Below are positions 37,011-45,759 of a stretch of 64,000 bases of DNA, piece by piece; position 1 is the stretch's first letter; each line of letters opens with the position of its first letter. The position numbers were made by a program, and so were the translations under genes. The DNA comes from an uncultured Anaerolineae bacterium (lineage in GTDB: Bacteria; Chloroflexota; Anaerolineae; Anaerolineales; Villigracilaceae), in assembly GCA_937120535.1 (NCBI GenBank), contig CAKZJX010000052.1, positions 27,127 through 91,126 of the forward strand, read 5' to 3'. A model generated the notes under the pieces. That model did no database searches. It saw nothing but the letters and a program-made list of their open reading frames with translations, and was not told where the DNA came from.

Positions 37011-38459
37011 TCATCCCGCCGGCTCTTCCTGCACCTTGCCCAAGATGAGCGCGCTCAACGCGAACAGGAAGGCATATGCGGCAAAGATGCCCAAATAGCC
37101 CAGCCCTGGCAAGAAGGCATTTAGCCAATCGGCCATCGGCCCGCCCAATCCCTTGCCGATCACACCGGCGCCGGCCCCAGCCAAGTTTGAGATGCCCAGA
37201 TAGCGTCCGGCCTCCTTGGCCGGCGCCGGGTTGGTCCCCAGGGCCCAATTGGACGTCATGAACAATCCCACACCCACCCCCAGGATGCTGCCGGCTAGAT
37301 AGATCATGGCCAGGTTGGGCGACCAGATGGTGCTCAGGGCGAGCATAGCGCCGATCGTTGCTAGCCAACCGCTGATCAACACCACCCGCCGCTGCCCGAA
37401 GCGATCGGCCGCCCAACCGCCGGCCAGGGCCGAGACCAGGATAAACAGACCGATCACCGTTATCAAGGCGCCGTTGAGGGCAGCCGCTTGCTCGGCGTTC
37501 AACCCGAAGGCGAACATCAAAAAGAAGGGCAGAAATGTCTGGAAGGATGTGGCAGCGGCCAGGAACAGCAGTCGATTGACGATCCACCAGATGAACGACC
37601 GATGGCGGCGTGCTTCCTGGCCGAGCGTGGTGAGCGCTCCCGACCAGACGCCAGCCACCACAGCGATGGCCATGGCGGCCATCCCGCCCACGCCTATCCA
37701 GATCGCTTGCGCTGCCTTTTGACCGACGAGCGGCCAAGCCATCAGGGCGATCGCTCCGCCCAGGGCAGCACCGCCCACCAGGCCGACGCCTGCGCCCACC
37801 CCAATCCCGCTCAACATACCCAACACGCGCACCATCGGCTCGCGCAGCGACGAGATGGGTTTCTGGCGCAGCAGTTCTTCCCGCACCAGGAACAGGGTCA
37901 ACACCAACGTGATCGCCAAGATCGCGCCGGTGGCGGCCACCGCCCATCCGAATCGGCCGGCCCCCACCAGCTGGGCAATGATGGATCCCACCAGGACAAT
38001 TGGGATCAATTCCATCACCGCCTTCACCGCCGAAGCGCGCCCGCGCTGTTCTTCAGGCACCAAGTCGGGGATCAGGCCTTGGAGCGGGCCGTGCGAGATG
38101 TTGGCCGAGAACTGGATCAGCAGCGTAGCCGCCAATAACATCCAGAAATTGCCGGCCAAGGCGATCAAGAGCAGAAAGATCAAGTCAAACAGCGTCCCGA
38201 CCAACAAAAACGGGCGACGGCGACCGAAGCGCAAGGTCGAACGATCACTGAGCAGGCCGGCGGCCGGCTGCACGAGCATGGCGATGATCAGGCCGGCTGT
38301 GCTGATCCAGCCGAGCGCGCCGTTGCGATTGGCTTCAGGCACAAACAGCGCTACCAGATAGGGCGTAAAGACCGAGCCCACCGCTGTGTTGCGGGTATTC
38401 AGGCCTAGCCAGTACAGGTTGATGAAGAGGTAATCGTACCAGTGAAGGAATTTTCTCAT
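37011..38459 (-). CDS. Major facilitator superfamily transporter
   Basis: Twelve-span carrier of 482 aa from ATG 38459, preceded by AAAGGAACC. The loop motif after helix 2 reads GLLSDRSTLRFGRRRPFLLV, as in glycoside-pentoside-hexuronide and SLC45-like sugar transporters; helix 5 region LQGLIPDLVPEEQRGRASAV and the second-half loop GGWAADRFGQRRVVLISGW match. A sugar or glycoside is the likely substrate, consistent with the divergently placed GH1 gene, but there is no direct evidence. Confidence 0.85.
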   Translation of the reverse strand: MRKFLHWYDYLFINLYWLGLNTRNTAVGSVFTPYLVALFVPEANRNGALGWISTAGLIIAMLVQPAAGLLSDRSTLRFGRRRPFLLVGTLFDLIFLLLIALAGNFWMLLAATLLIQFSANISHGPLQGLIPDLVPEEQRGRASAVKAVMELIPIVLVGSIIAQLVGAGRFGWAVAATGAILAITLVLTLFLVREELLRQKPISSLREPMVRVLGMLSGIGVGAGVGLVGGAALGGAIALMAWPLVGQKAAQAIWIGVGGMAAMAIAVVAGVWSGALTTLGQEARRHRSFIWWIVNRLLFLAAATSFQTFLPFFLMFAFGLNAEQAAALNGALITVIGLFILVSALAGGWAADRFGQRRVVLISGWLATIGAMLALSTIWSPNLAMIYLAGSILGVGVGLFMTSNWALGTNPAPAKEAGRYLGISNLAGAGAGVIGKGLGGPMADWLNAFLPGLGYLGIFAAYAFLFALSALILGKVQEEPAG

Positions 38460-38867
38460 GCAAGGTTCCTTTGACTTTGACACAACGCTCCGGCCGAGAG
38501 AGTGCGTGAGCCCTCGAGAAGACCATTTCCCCCATCACCTGCACCGTGGGGCCTGTTGGCTTTTATCGCACAAACTGTACGTTGGCTCACGCCGGCCAGA
38601 ACGCCACGGCATAAGGTTGTCTTAGTGCCGATCGTCGGGCCGGCCAGAGACTAGACTATACGAGTCGCTTGCGTTATTATATACTCATACTTGCTCAGTG
38701 GTGTGAGTCCCGATCGGCCATGATCTGGATTGTGCATAGGCAACCATACAACGCAGCTGAGCAGAGCACATCGACTCTGGGAGCCAGCAGCGAAGCCGCA
38801 TCCGATGGGGCTAAGAGTCCCACAGAGCCATGCCGAATAGTCGCACTTTGAAAGGATACTTCTTTAT
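38460..38867. other. Intergenic region upstream of the NYN-domain gene
   Basis: No gene is visible. AT-rich TTATTATATACT at about 38676 may serve as a -10 region. A possible stem pairs GACTCT (38773-38778) and AGCC (38782-38785) with GGCT (38809-38812) and AGAGTC (38814-38819), about 50 bases before the start at 38868. Weak evidence for a leader structure; nothing matches a riboswitch that I know. Confidence 0.35.
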
Positions 38868-40139
38868 ATGAACAACGCAAAGGATGCCCAAGTGGCAGTC
38901 TTCATTGACTATGAAAATATCGAGTTCAGCGCAGCCGATAAGCTGGGAAAAGACGTGGATGTGGAATGGGCGATTGTGCTCGAGGCAGCCGCCCAGATCG
39001 GACGAGTGGTCGTTCGGCGAGCCTATGCCGATTGGTCGAATTACGGCGGCGATCGGCAACGCGAATTGCTTGGCTTGGGGGTGGAGTTGGTCCATGTCTC
39101 CAGCAAACGTGGCAAGAATGCTGCCGATATTCGCATTGTGATCGATGCGCTGGAGTTGATCGGGGCCGGCGTCGGCAACATTACCCATGTCCTACTGGTC
39201 TCAGGGGATGGCGATTTCACCGAATTGGTCCATCGACTGCGAGCGCGCGGCATCAAAGTGGTCGGTTTAGGGATGAGCGGCGCCAGCGCCGAATACTTGA
39301 TCAGCGCTTGCGATGAATTTATCTACTACGATCGACTGCTGAGTGCAGAACAATCTGGATTGGAGTCACAAGTCGGCGAGACGGCGTCCACAGCTACGCC
39401 CTCGTTTGATATTAGCGAAGGCCGTCAACTTTTGCGGCGGGTGCTCCAATCTCGGCAAGGAGAATGGATGCTGGCCGCCGAATTAAAAAACGCAATGTTG
39501 CGCCTCGACCCGGCCTTCAGCGAACGAAACTACGGCTTTTCCAGCTTCAAAGAGTTTCTCAACTCAGCCTCCGATATGGTCGAGACCCGTCTCAATGAAT
39601 ACAACCAGATCGAGGTCACCTTGACAACGGCTGAGACCTCTTATCTGCCCGAAGCCCTGCTGGACGAATATCTGCGCATCTTGGCCGCCCAGAAAGTCCG
39701 CATGACGCCCAACGAATATCGCCCGCAGATCATTTTTCGCTTCTTCGATATTTACAAGGCCAACTTTGGTCTGAGCTTGACCGCCTTGAAGGAGCAAGTG
39801 CACGCCTATTTTCAAGAGCGAGCGTCCCATGTGAAATGGCAGTACGTGCACGAAGCGGCGCATCAATTGTTCCATACCTATTGCTTTGAATTCGATCAAT
39901 CGGACGATTACCCTCCCGAAACACGGCTATGGGATCGAAAAGTCGCCATCGTGGCCGGCATCGAGCGGCCCTATGATCTTCTCGAGCGCTGTGACAGGGG
40001 GTTGCTCCAAAAGCTGGCTCGTGCCCTGGGTAGCCCTAAGAAAATCAACAAGGAGGTGGCTGCTCGTTTGCTCTACGGCAGCGTGCGCGGCCAAGCGATG
40101 TTGGATCACGTCAAACAGTTGATCGATAGCATCAAGTGA
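38868..40139 (+). CDS. NYN-domain ribonuclease-like protein with OST-HTH/LOTUS domain
   Basis: Residues 8-160 are a NYN (LabA/DUF88) PIN-like nuclease domain: VAVFIDYENIEF, the mid motif KNAADIRIVIDALELI and LLVSGDGDFTELVHRLRARG supply the conserved Asp residues of a metal-dependent RNase. Around 185-245 an OST-HTH/LOTUS module follows (LLRRVLQSRQGEWMLAAELK, FSERNYGFSSFKEFLNS), an RNA-binding fold, and the rest is helical with no known family. The next gene, ttuB, starts five bases after the stop, so all three downstream tRNA-thiolation genes may be co-transcribed, hinting at RNA metabolism. Confidence 0.85.
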   Translation: MNNAKDAQVAVFIDYENIEFSAADKLGKDVDVEWAIVLEAAAQIGRVVVRRAYADWSNYGGDRQRELLGLGVELVHVSSKRGKNAADIRIVIDALELIGAGVGNITHVLLVSGDGDFTELVHRLRARGIKVVGLGMSGASAEYLISACDEFIYYDRLLSAEQSGLESQVGETASTATPSFDISEGRQLLRRVLQSRQGEWMLAAELKNAMLRLDPAFSERNYGFSSFKEFLNSASDMVETRLNEYNQIEVTLTTAETSYLPEALLDEYLRILAAQKVRMTPNEYRPQIIFRFFDIYKANFGLSLTALKEQVHAYFQERASHVKWQYVHEAAHQLFHTYCFEFDQSDDYPPETRLWDRKVAIVAGIERPYDLLERCDRGLLQKLARALGSPKKINKEVAARLLYGSVRGQAMLDHVKQLIDSIK

Positions 40140-40144
40140 GGACT

Positions 40145-40363
40145 ATGGCTGTCAAACTGATTCTGCGCAACAAGGAATACGAAGTCCCGGCCGGCATCAC
40201 TCTGCGCGCCGCCCTAGAAAAGGTTGGCATCCTGCCGGAGAGCGTCTTGGCGATTCGCCAAGGAGAGATGATCCTGGAGGACGAGATTTTGAAAGAAGGA
40301 GATGTCATCAAGTTGGTAGCCGTGATCTCTGGCGGATCGGGTAGAATATCCGCCCTGTTTTAG
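40145..40363 (+). CDS. ttuB: TtuB-like ubiquitin-fold sulfur carrier with C-terminal extension
   Basis: A 72-aa beta-grasp protein of the MoaD/ThiS/TtuB group: VKLILRNKEYEVPAGITLRA, LEKVGILPESVLAIRQGEMI, DEILKEGDVIKLVAVISGG. TtuB donates sulfur to TtuA for 2-thiolation of U54 in tRNA, a heat-stability modification. In TtuB, ThiS and MoaD the Gly-Gly is the C-terminus; here it is followed by SGRISALF, so the carrier would need processing before activation. GAGGA precedes ATG 40145. ttuA follows 15 bases later, which supports TtuB over MoaD. Confidence 0.82.
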   Translation: MAVKLILRNKEYEVPAGITLRAALEKVGILPESVLAIRQGEMILEDEILKEGDVIKLVAVISGGSGRISALF

Positions 40364-40378
40364 TGGTGATGTGATGCT

Positions 40379-41308
40379 ATGAAATGCAAGAAATGTGGAG
40401 CCAAAGCTTCGATAAACATGCGCCAGCACAAGCTGGCTTTGTGCAAAGAACACTACCTGGCGTGGGCGCCCGAGCAGACTGAGCGCTTTATCAAGAAGTA
40501 TCGTATGTTCCAGCGCGATGAGCGCATCCTGGTAGCAGTTTCAGGCGGCAAGGATTCGCTCTCGTTGTGGGATATTCTCTATTGCCTTGGCTACCAGGCT
40601 GATGGTCTGTACATCGGCCTTGGCATTGACGAGGGGATCGGCTATTCGGCCGAGTCGCAGCGCTTGTGTCAGAAATTTGCCGAGGCGCGCGGGCTGCACC
40701 TGCACATTGTAGACGTGGCCCAGGAATACGGCCAGCCGATCCCGGCCCTGGCGCAGATCTCTCATCGCGGTCGGGGCCGGCCCTGTGCCGTGTGCGGCCT
40801 GACCAAGCGTCACATCATGAACCGCGTGGCCCGCGATCTTGGCTATGACGTGCTGGCCACCGGCCACAACCTGGATGATGAAGTAGCCGTGCTGTTCGGC
40901 AATACCCTGCATTGGGCCACCAGCTACCTCGTGCGCCAGGGGCCAGTGTTGCATGAAGGTCCTGGCTTTGTGCGCAAGGTCAAGCCCCTGTGTCGTTTCT
41001 ACGAGCGCGAAATGGCCGCCTATGCCATCTTACGCGGGATTGAATACATTTACGACGAGTGTCCCTTTGCCGAGGGGGCAACGTCAATCTATTACAAAGA
41101 ACTGCTGAACAAACTGGAGAACGACAAACCCGGCGCCAAGCTGACCTTCTACCTGCGCTTCCTCGACGCACGAGAAGCGGGGTTCTTCGCCCCGACGGCC
41201 GATTCTATGCCTGAGCTGCATCCCTGCCCCAACTGTGGTCAACCCACCTCGAACGAGGGGCTATGCTCCTTCTGCCGACTGATCGAAAAAGCCCAACTTC
41301 ACGCCTGA
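40379..41308 (+). CDS. ttuA: tRNA 2-thiouridine synthetase TtuA (TtcA/TtuA family)
   Basis: ATP-pyrophosphatase that 2-thiolates tRNA U54. Zinc fingers flank the enzyme: CKKCGAKA...LCKEH at the start and CPNCGQPT...CSFC at the end. The PP-loop is VAVSGGKDS (55-60), and the cysteines that bind the catalytic [4Fe-4S] cluster in TtuA are present as RPCAVCG (136, 139) and DECPF (228), with HNLDDEVAVLFGNTL in between. 309 aa fits TtuA. Partner of the preceding TtuB-like carrier. Confidence 0.92.
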   Translation: MKCKKCGAKASINMRQHKLALCKEHYLAWAPEQTERFIKKYRMFQRDERILVAVSGGKDSLSLWDILYCLGYQADGLYIGLGIDEGIGYSAESQRLCQKFAEARGLHLHIVDVAQEYGQPIPALAQISHRGRGRPCAVCGLTKRHIMNRVARDLGYDVLATGHNLDDEVAVLFGNTLHWATSYLVRQGPVLHEGPGFVRKVKPLCRFYEREMAAYAILRGIEYIYDECPFAEGATSIYYKELLNKLENDKPGAKLTFYLRFLDAREAGFFAPTADSMPELHPCPNCGQPTSNEGLCSFCRLIEKAQLHA

Positions 41309-41324
41309 GCAATGCGTTTCGCCG

Positions 41325-42041
41325 ATGATGACCCCTGAGAGACACTATCGTTATTTCGACCTGATCATGGCCGCCTTCGTCGCCGTGTTGATCATCAGCA
41401 ACGTAGCGTCTTCGGCCAAGATCGTAGACTTGCAATTTCACGTGTTTGGGGTGCCGATGGCGTTTGACGCCGGCACTCTGCTCTTTCCCCTATCCTACAT
41501 CTTCGGGGATGTGCTCACCGAAGTGTATGGTTATCGGAAATCCCGTCGGGTGATCTGGGCTGGGTTCGCCTGCTTGGCTCTGGCGTCGGTCGTGTTTGCC
41601 CTGATCGGCGCTCTGCCCGGCGAGGCCACCTGGCAAGACTATGCCGGCGATGCCGCCTACTTTGCCATCTTGGGCGGCATGTCCACCGGCGGCATCGTGC
41701 TCGGCTCGTTGGCCGGCTACTGGAGCGGCGAATTTGCTAACTCCTTCACCCTGGCTCGTATGAAAGTGTGGACCAACGGGCGCTATCTCTGGACGCGCAC
41801 CATCGGCAGCACCCTGGTGGGTCAAGGCGTGGATACGCTGGTCTTCGTATCGGCGGCCTCGCTGTTTGGCGTGTTCCCGTGGAGCCTGTTTCTCTCGTTG
41901 ACGCTGACCAACTACCTGTTCAAGTGCGCCGTAGAAGCCCTGATGACGCCGGCGACCTACCTGGTGGTCAATCTGCTTAAACAAGCCGAGGGGGAGGACT
42001 ATTTTGATCGCCAGACGAACTTCAACCCCTTCGCCTTATGA
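41325..42041 (+). CDS. Queuosine precursor transporter, YhhQ family
   Basis: Six-span VUT-family transporter (238 aa), importer of queuosine precursors preQ0/preQ1. Family motifs: VLIISNVASSAKIVDL, FDAGTLLFPLSYIFGDVLTE, YGYRKSRRVIWAGF, RTIGSTLVGQGVDTLVF and NYLFKCAVEALMTPATY. It follows ttuA by 16 bases, so tRNA modification is a common theme. Its last 43 bases overlap the 3' end of the opposite-strand exoprotein gene. Confidence 0.9.
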   Translation: MMTPERHYRYFDLIMAAFVAVLIISNVASSAKIVDLQFHVFGVPMAFDAGTLLFPLSYIFGDVLTEVYGYRKSRRVIWAGFACLALASVVFALIGALPGEATWQDYAGDAAYFAILGGMSTGGIVLGSLAGYWSGEFANSFTLARMKVWTNGRYLWTRTIGSTLVGQGVDTLVFVSAASLFGVFPWSLFLSLTLTNYLFKCAVEALMTPATYLVVNLLKQAEGEDYFDRQTNFNPFAL

Positions 42042-42937
42042 TGGCGACTTAAAGGGATGGGGATCAGCTCGGCGTTATCGAACCAGGCTACGCCGCTTGG
42101 CTTTTGAAAGACGATCCGAAACACGATCCAGCCGTAGTACATGGTCGCCTTGATCTGGCCGGTCACTCGCTCAAAGTCGTGAGTGCCGTCGTTGAAGCTT
42201 ACGGCTGCCGAGGCCAGCACCTGCTCAAAGCTAGGATCACGCAGCTCCACTTCCACTTTGTATTCTCCGCCGGGCGGGATCTGGTAGGCTCGGCTGGACA
42301 AGCGGAACAGGTAACGGTCGCCGATCTTGCCGTTGCGCCAGATGGCTTGGCTGATGGCTTGCTCGTAATTCCACGGGCTGCCCTGAAAGCGGACCGAGCA
42401 GAACGGGCTGACAGAGATCGCACAATCCCAGATGTAGTCTAGGGTGAAGCGCACCGGGCTGCTTCGCCAGGGTAGTGGTTTGGGGATCGGCGGATCAAAG
42501 TTGGGATGAAGCAGGATGTTCGTGCCAGGAATCCCGTAGCCGCTGAGGGGGAAGCTCTCCGGACTACTGGAGGCATCATGGGGAATCGAGACGTAGCCGG
42601 TCTGATAGGTTGCGCTCTCGGGCGCGAAGATCACGGTGAACCGGCAGGACTGATTGGGGGCTAGCGTAGTATGGTGACACTCCCTGGCGCGCAGCCGAAA
42701 AGGTCCGCTAACGGTAAGCCTCCCCAGACGAATATCGGAGCCGCTGATATTTTTCATAATCACTTGTAGGGGCAGGCTGGTGGTGCCTACAATGATGCTC
42801 CCAAAATACAAGCTCGTGGGGCTGAAGGATAGATAGGCGCTGAGGGTGCTCTGCGCGTGAACTACGGAGGGTTGAGCCGCTGGTGCGCCGAGGGCAGCCA
42901 GCAGCAGGACGATCATGACCGAACGAGCAAACCGCAT
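41999..42937 (-). CDS. Exported protein with ASH/choice-of-anchor-D type domain
   Basis: AGAAGGTGG lies before the ATG at 42937, which starts a signal peptide (FARSVMIVLLLAALGAPAAQ). Residues 30-130 form an immunoglobulin-like domain of the ASPM-SPD2-Hydin/anchor-D type: LSFSPTSLYFGSIIVGTTSL, GPFRLRARECHHTTLAPNQS, CRFTVIFAPESATYQTGYVS. The rest (about 150-312) is a beta-rich domain of unknown family resembling carbohydrate-binding jelly rolls. Secreted, function unknown. The 3' end overlaps the YhhQ gene. Confidence 0.72.
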   Translation of the reverse strand: MRFARSVMIVLLLAALGAPAAQPSVVHAQSTLSAYLSFSPTSLYFGSIIVGTTSLPLQVIMKNISGSDIRLGRLTVSGPFRLRARECHHTTLAPNQSCRFTVIFAPESATYQTGYVSIPHDASSSPESFPLSGYGIPGTNILLHPNFDPPIPKPLPWRSSPVRFTLDYIWDCAISVSPFCSVRFQGSPWNYEQAISQAIWRNGKIGDRYLFRLSSRAYQIPPGGEYKVEVELRDPSFEQVLASAAVSFNDGTHDFERVTGQIKATMYYGWIVFRIVFQKPSGVAWFDNAELIPIPLSRHHKAKGLKFVWRSK

Positions 42938-43062
42938 GGGCCACCTTCTTTCTGTAGTCAACTCGGGTCGAGGAGCGCTCTGGTAGAGCTGCGTTCCCTT
43001 GGTCAAACGGCCATCTCCGCGTTATCGGCTGGGATGGGCGGCAACGCAGAAACCTGACAAGA

Positions 43063-44676
43063 TTATACCCGCTGACTTCTCTCGGCTGCGGCTTTCATAA
43101 ACCCCACAAAGAGCGGATGAGGCCGGTTGGGACGTGAGAGAAATTCGGGATGGAACTGACAACCGATCATGTAGGGATGATCGGCAAGCTCGGCAACCTC
43201 CACCAATCGCCCATCTGGCGATAGCCCTGAGAACACCACGCCGGCGCTCTCGAATTCCTGACGATAGGCATTGTTGAACTCAAAGCGATGACGGTGACGT
43301 TCCTCAACTTGAGGCACGCCATAAACCGCAGCGGTCTTCGAGCCTTCTTTGAAGACACACGGATACAATCCTAGGCGCATGGTTCCACCTAAATCGGTGA
43401 TGGCCCGCTGGTCAAGCATCAGGTCGATCACCGGGTAGGACGTGCTGCGATCGAACTCGGTAGAGTTGGCGTCCTCGTGCCCGAGCACATTGCGCGCAAA
43501 CTCGATGCACATCACTTGCATGCCCAGGCAGAGGCCGAGGTAGGGCGCCTTTTTCTCGCGCGCATAGCGCGCAGCTAGGATCTTGCCTTCGATCCCCCGC
43601 GATCCGAATCCGCCCGGCACCAGGATGCCATCGGCCTGTTGGACGATCTCCCAACCCCTATTTTTCTCCAAATCCGATGCATGCACCCAGGCGATCTCCA
43701 CCTCCACGCCGACGGCCAGGGCAGCATGTTTGAGCGCCTCGCGCACTGACATGTAGGCATCTTGCAATTCGACATATTTCCCGACCAGGGCGATCTGGAC
43801 CTTGGGGCGCGGTTGCTTGACCGATTCCACCAACTGTTTCCATGCCTGCCAATCTGGCGTGCGGCGCGGCGCGAGCTTGAGGCGAGAGATGATAAAGTCG
43901 GCAACCCCGGCTTGTTCCAGCAGCAGGGGCACTTCGTACAAGACAGGCGTGGTCACCATCGGGACCACCGCCTCCTTCTCTACGTCGCAGAACAGGGCGA
44001 TCTTGTCGGTCAAGCTGTTGTCGACCGGATAATCCGACCGAGCGATAATCATGTTGGGGGAGATACCGATCGAGCGCAGGGCTGCCACGGAATGTTGAGT
44101 GGGTTTGGTCTTGAGCTCGCCGGTAGCGCCGATGTAAGGGAGCCAAGTGACATGGATGAAGAAGACGTTTTCTCGTCCAACTTCATTCCGCAGTTGACGC
44201 AAGGCCTCCAAAAAGGGCTGCGATTCAATATCGCCAACCGTGCCGCCCACTTCGACCAAGACGATCTCGGCGCCGGTCGCTCGGGCGACGAGCTTCACAC
44301 GGCGCTTGATCTCGTTGGTGATATGAGGGATCACCTGGATGGTCCCCCCTAGGTAATCGCCATGGCGTTCTTTGGCGATGATCTCGGCGTACACCTGGCC
44401 GGCGGTGAAGTTGCTAACGCGCGTCAGGCGGATGTCAATGAATCGCTCGTAGTGGCCCAGGTCGAGGTCGGTCTCAGCGCCGTCGTCCAATACGTACACC
44501 TCGCCGTGTTGATAGGGGCTCATGGTGCCGGGATCCACGTTGATGTAAGGATCAATTTTTTGCACGGCCACCTGAAAACCGCGCTCCTTGAGCGTGAGGC
44601 CCAGGGCAGCCGCGGTCACGCCTTTTCCGACAGAGGACACCACTCCGCCGGTGAAAATCAGGTATTTGGTCGTCAT
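43063..44676 (-). CDS. pyrG: CTP synthase
   Basis: Converts UTP to CTP with glutamine and ATP. The start at 44676 is preceded by GGAGAGG and gives the canonical N-terminus TKYLIFTGGVVSSVGKGVTA (537 aa). Synthetase motifs include DPYINVDPGTMSPYQHGEVY and TVGDIESQPFLEALRQ; the glutaminase domain has the nucleophile in LGLCLGMQVMCIEFARN and the His-Glu pair in QFHPEFLSRP. Regulation could involve the strong hairpin 50 bases upstream. Confidence 0.96.
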   Translation of the reverse strand: MTTKYLIFTGGVVSSVGKGVTAAALGLTLKERGFQVAVQKIDPYINVDPGTMSPYQHGEVYVLDDGAETDLDLGHYERFIDIRLTRVSNFTAGQVYAEIIAKERHGDYLGGTIQVIPHITNEIKRRVKLVARATGAEIVLVEVGGTVGDIESQPFLEALRQLRNEVGRENVFFIHVTWLPYIGATGELKTKPTQHSVAALRSIGISPNMIIARSDYPVDNSLTDKIALFCDVEKEAVVPMVTTPVLYEVPLLLEQAGVADFIISRLKLAPRRTPDWQAWKQLVESVKQPRPKVQIALVGKYVELQDAYMSVREALKHAALAVGVEVEIAWVHASDLEKNRGWEIVQQADGILVPGGFGSRGIEGKILAARYAREKKAPYLGLCLGMQVMCIEFARNVLGHEDANSTEFDRSTSYPVIDLMLDQRAITDLGGTMRLGLYPCVFKEGSKTAAVYGVPQVEERHRHRFEFNNAYRQEFESAGVVFSGLSPDGRLVEVAELADHPYMIGCQFHPEFLSRPNRPHPLFVGFMKAAAERSQRV

Positions 44677-44728
44677 CCGTACCTCTCCATCTCGGTGTTT
44701 AGAATCGTTGCCATCGGGCAAAAGCGAC

Positions 44729-44752
44729 GGGGAGGGCAGTGGAGCCCTCCCC
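44729..44752 (-). terminator. Hairpin between Roadblock gene and pyrG
   Basis: A perfect nine-pair stem, GGGGAGGGC/GCCCTCCCC with a six-base loop, read on the minus strand is followed by GTCGCTTTTG. It probably terminates the Roadblock transcript. Because it lies in the pyrG leader it could also act in attenuation, but the T-run is weak. Confidence 0.55.
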
Positions 44753-44796
44753 ATCGGGGTGAACAGGCAAGAAAAGTGGGGGAAATCGGGCAGGAT

Positions 44797-45171
44797 TCAT
44801 CCTACCAGTCTGGCTAGGTCTTCAGCAGCGCGACGCATTTCTAGGAAGATCAACCCTAGTTTGGCGTCTTGTCGCGCCAAAGCAGTCAGCACGGCTTCGG
44901 CGCCGACTGAAGTCAACACGATTGAACCGGCGTCTCCCTTGATGTACACCTGTTCGAGGCCACCCCGGCCAAGTTCGCTAGAAATGCGCTCGCCGAGGCT
45001 GAGCATAGCCGCCGACATGGCCGAGACGCGATCTTCTTCGACGTCTTGCGGCAGGGCAGAGGCCATGATCAACCCATCGACTGATACCACTGCTGATGCT
45101 TCGATATCCGGGGCGGCGGCTTGCATCGCGCGTAGTCGTTCAACCATTTGGGCGCTGCGGGATTTGCTCAT
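44797..45171 (-). CDS. Roadblock/LC7-domain protein
   Basis: A 124-aa single-domain protein: MVERLRAMQAAAPDIEASAV, VSVDGLIMASALPQDVEEDR, LSLGERISSELGRGGLEQVY and GAEAVLTALARQDAKLGLIF match the MglB/Roadblock fold, which regulates small GTPases in bacteria. No MglA-like GTPase is adjacent. GGAGAGAA upstream supports the start at 45171. It is divergent from the FmdB gene. Confidence 0.88.
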   Translation of the reverse strand: MSKSRSAQMVERLRAMQAAAPDIEASAVVSVDGLIMASALPQDVEEDRVSAMSAAMLSLGERISSELGRGGLEQVYIKGDAGSIVLTSVGAEAVLTALARQDAKLGLIFLEMRRAAEDLARLVG

Positions 45172-45319
45172 CCGGTTCTCTCCAGGGGGTGTAGTTGCGC
45201 CAAAGTTTACCATAAAACTCTGAGCGAGAGGATTGCCAAAGCGTGATGGTTTCTCGTGTATTGTGCTTGGCGATTTGGGAAATATGCGCTTCTTGGCCGA
45301 GCTGGGCGCGTTTTTTGGT

Positions 45320-45325
45320 TAAAAT
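45320..45325 (+). promoter_or_regulatory. -10 box (TAAAAT) next to the FmdB gene start
   Basis: TAAAAT ends six bases before ATG 45332 and no Shine-Dalgarno sequence lies between. TTGGCC at 45293 is a weak -35 candidate with too long a spacer (21). Another case of a predicted leaderless start. Confidence 0.4.
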
Positions 45326-45331
45326 TAAAGC

Positions 45332-45718
45332 ATGCCCAACTACGACTTCATTTGCACGAAATGCCAAAAACGATTTGAGATCTACTTTTCCTACAGCGAG
45401 TACGGAAAGAAGCCGGTCATCTGCCCGCATTGTGGCAGCACCCATACCCGCCGGCGCATGACCCGCGTTCGTGTCATCAAGTCTGAGGAGACACGCCTAG
45501 AAGCGCTGGAAAGCGAGATCACTCACCTCGAAGGGTTGGAAGACGATCCGCGCGCCTTGGGGCGGATGATGCGCCGTTTGGGGAAGGAGATCGGCGAAGA
45601 ACTGCCTCCAGAGTTCGATGAAGTGGTCGATCGGCTGGAGGCCGGCCAGAGCCCAGAAGAGATCGAGAACGCTCTGCCTGATTTGGCCGAAGGAGAAGGC
45701 GCGGCGAGCGAGGAGTAA
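45332..45718 (+). CDS. FmdB-family zinc-ribbon protein
   Basis: The N-terminus MPNYDFICTKCQKRFEIYF...ICPHCGSTHTRRRMTR is the FmdB/CxxC_CxxC_SSSS zinc ribbon with two CxxC pairs. An acidic helical tail of about 80 residues follows (LGKEIGEELPPEFDEVVDRL, EAGQSPEEIENALPDLAEGE). The family's role is unclear; the ribbon suggests nucleic-acid or protein binding. It precedes era by 41 bases. Confidence 0.85.
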   Translation: MPNYDFICTKCQKRFEIYFSYSEYGKKPVICPHCGSTHTRRRMTRVRVIKSEETRLEALESEITHLEGLEDDPRALGRMMRRLGKEIGEELPPEFDEVVDRLEAGQSPEEIENALPDLAEGEGAASEE

Positions 45719-45759
45719 CCGGCGCTGTACACCCCAACACATGTAGAGGGCCTCTTTCC

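Noticed and set aside
40145..40363. Molybdopterin synthase small subunit MoaD
   Set aside because: The next gene is a TtuA-type tRNA thiolase and no molybdenum-cofactor genes are present; the sequence end LVAVISGG fits TtuB better.
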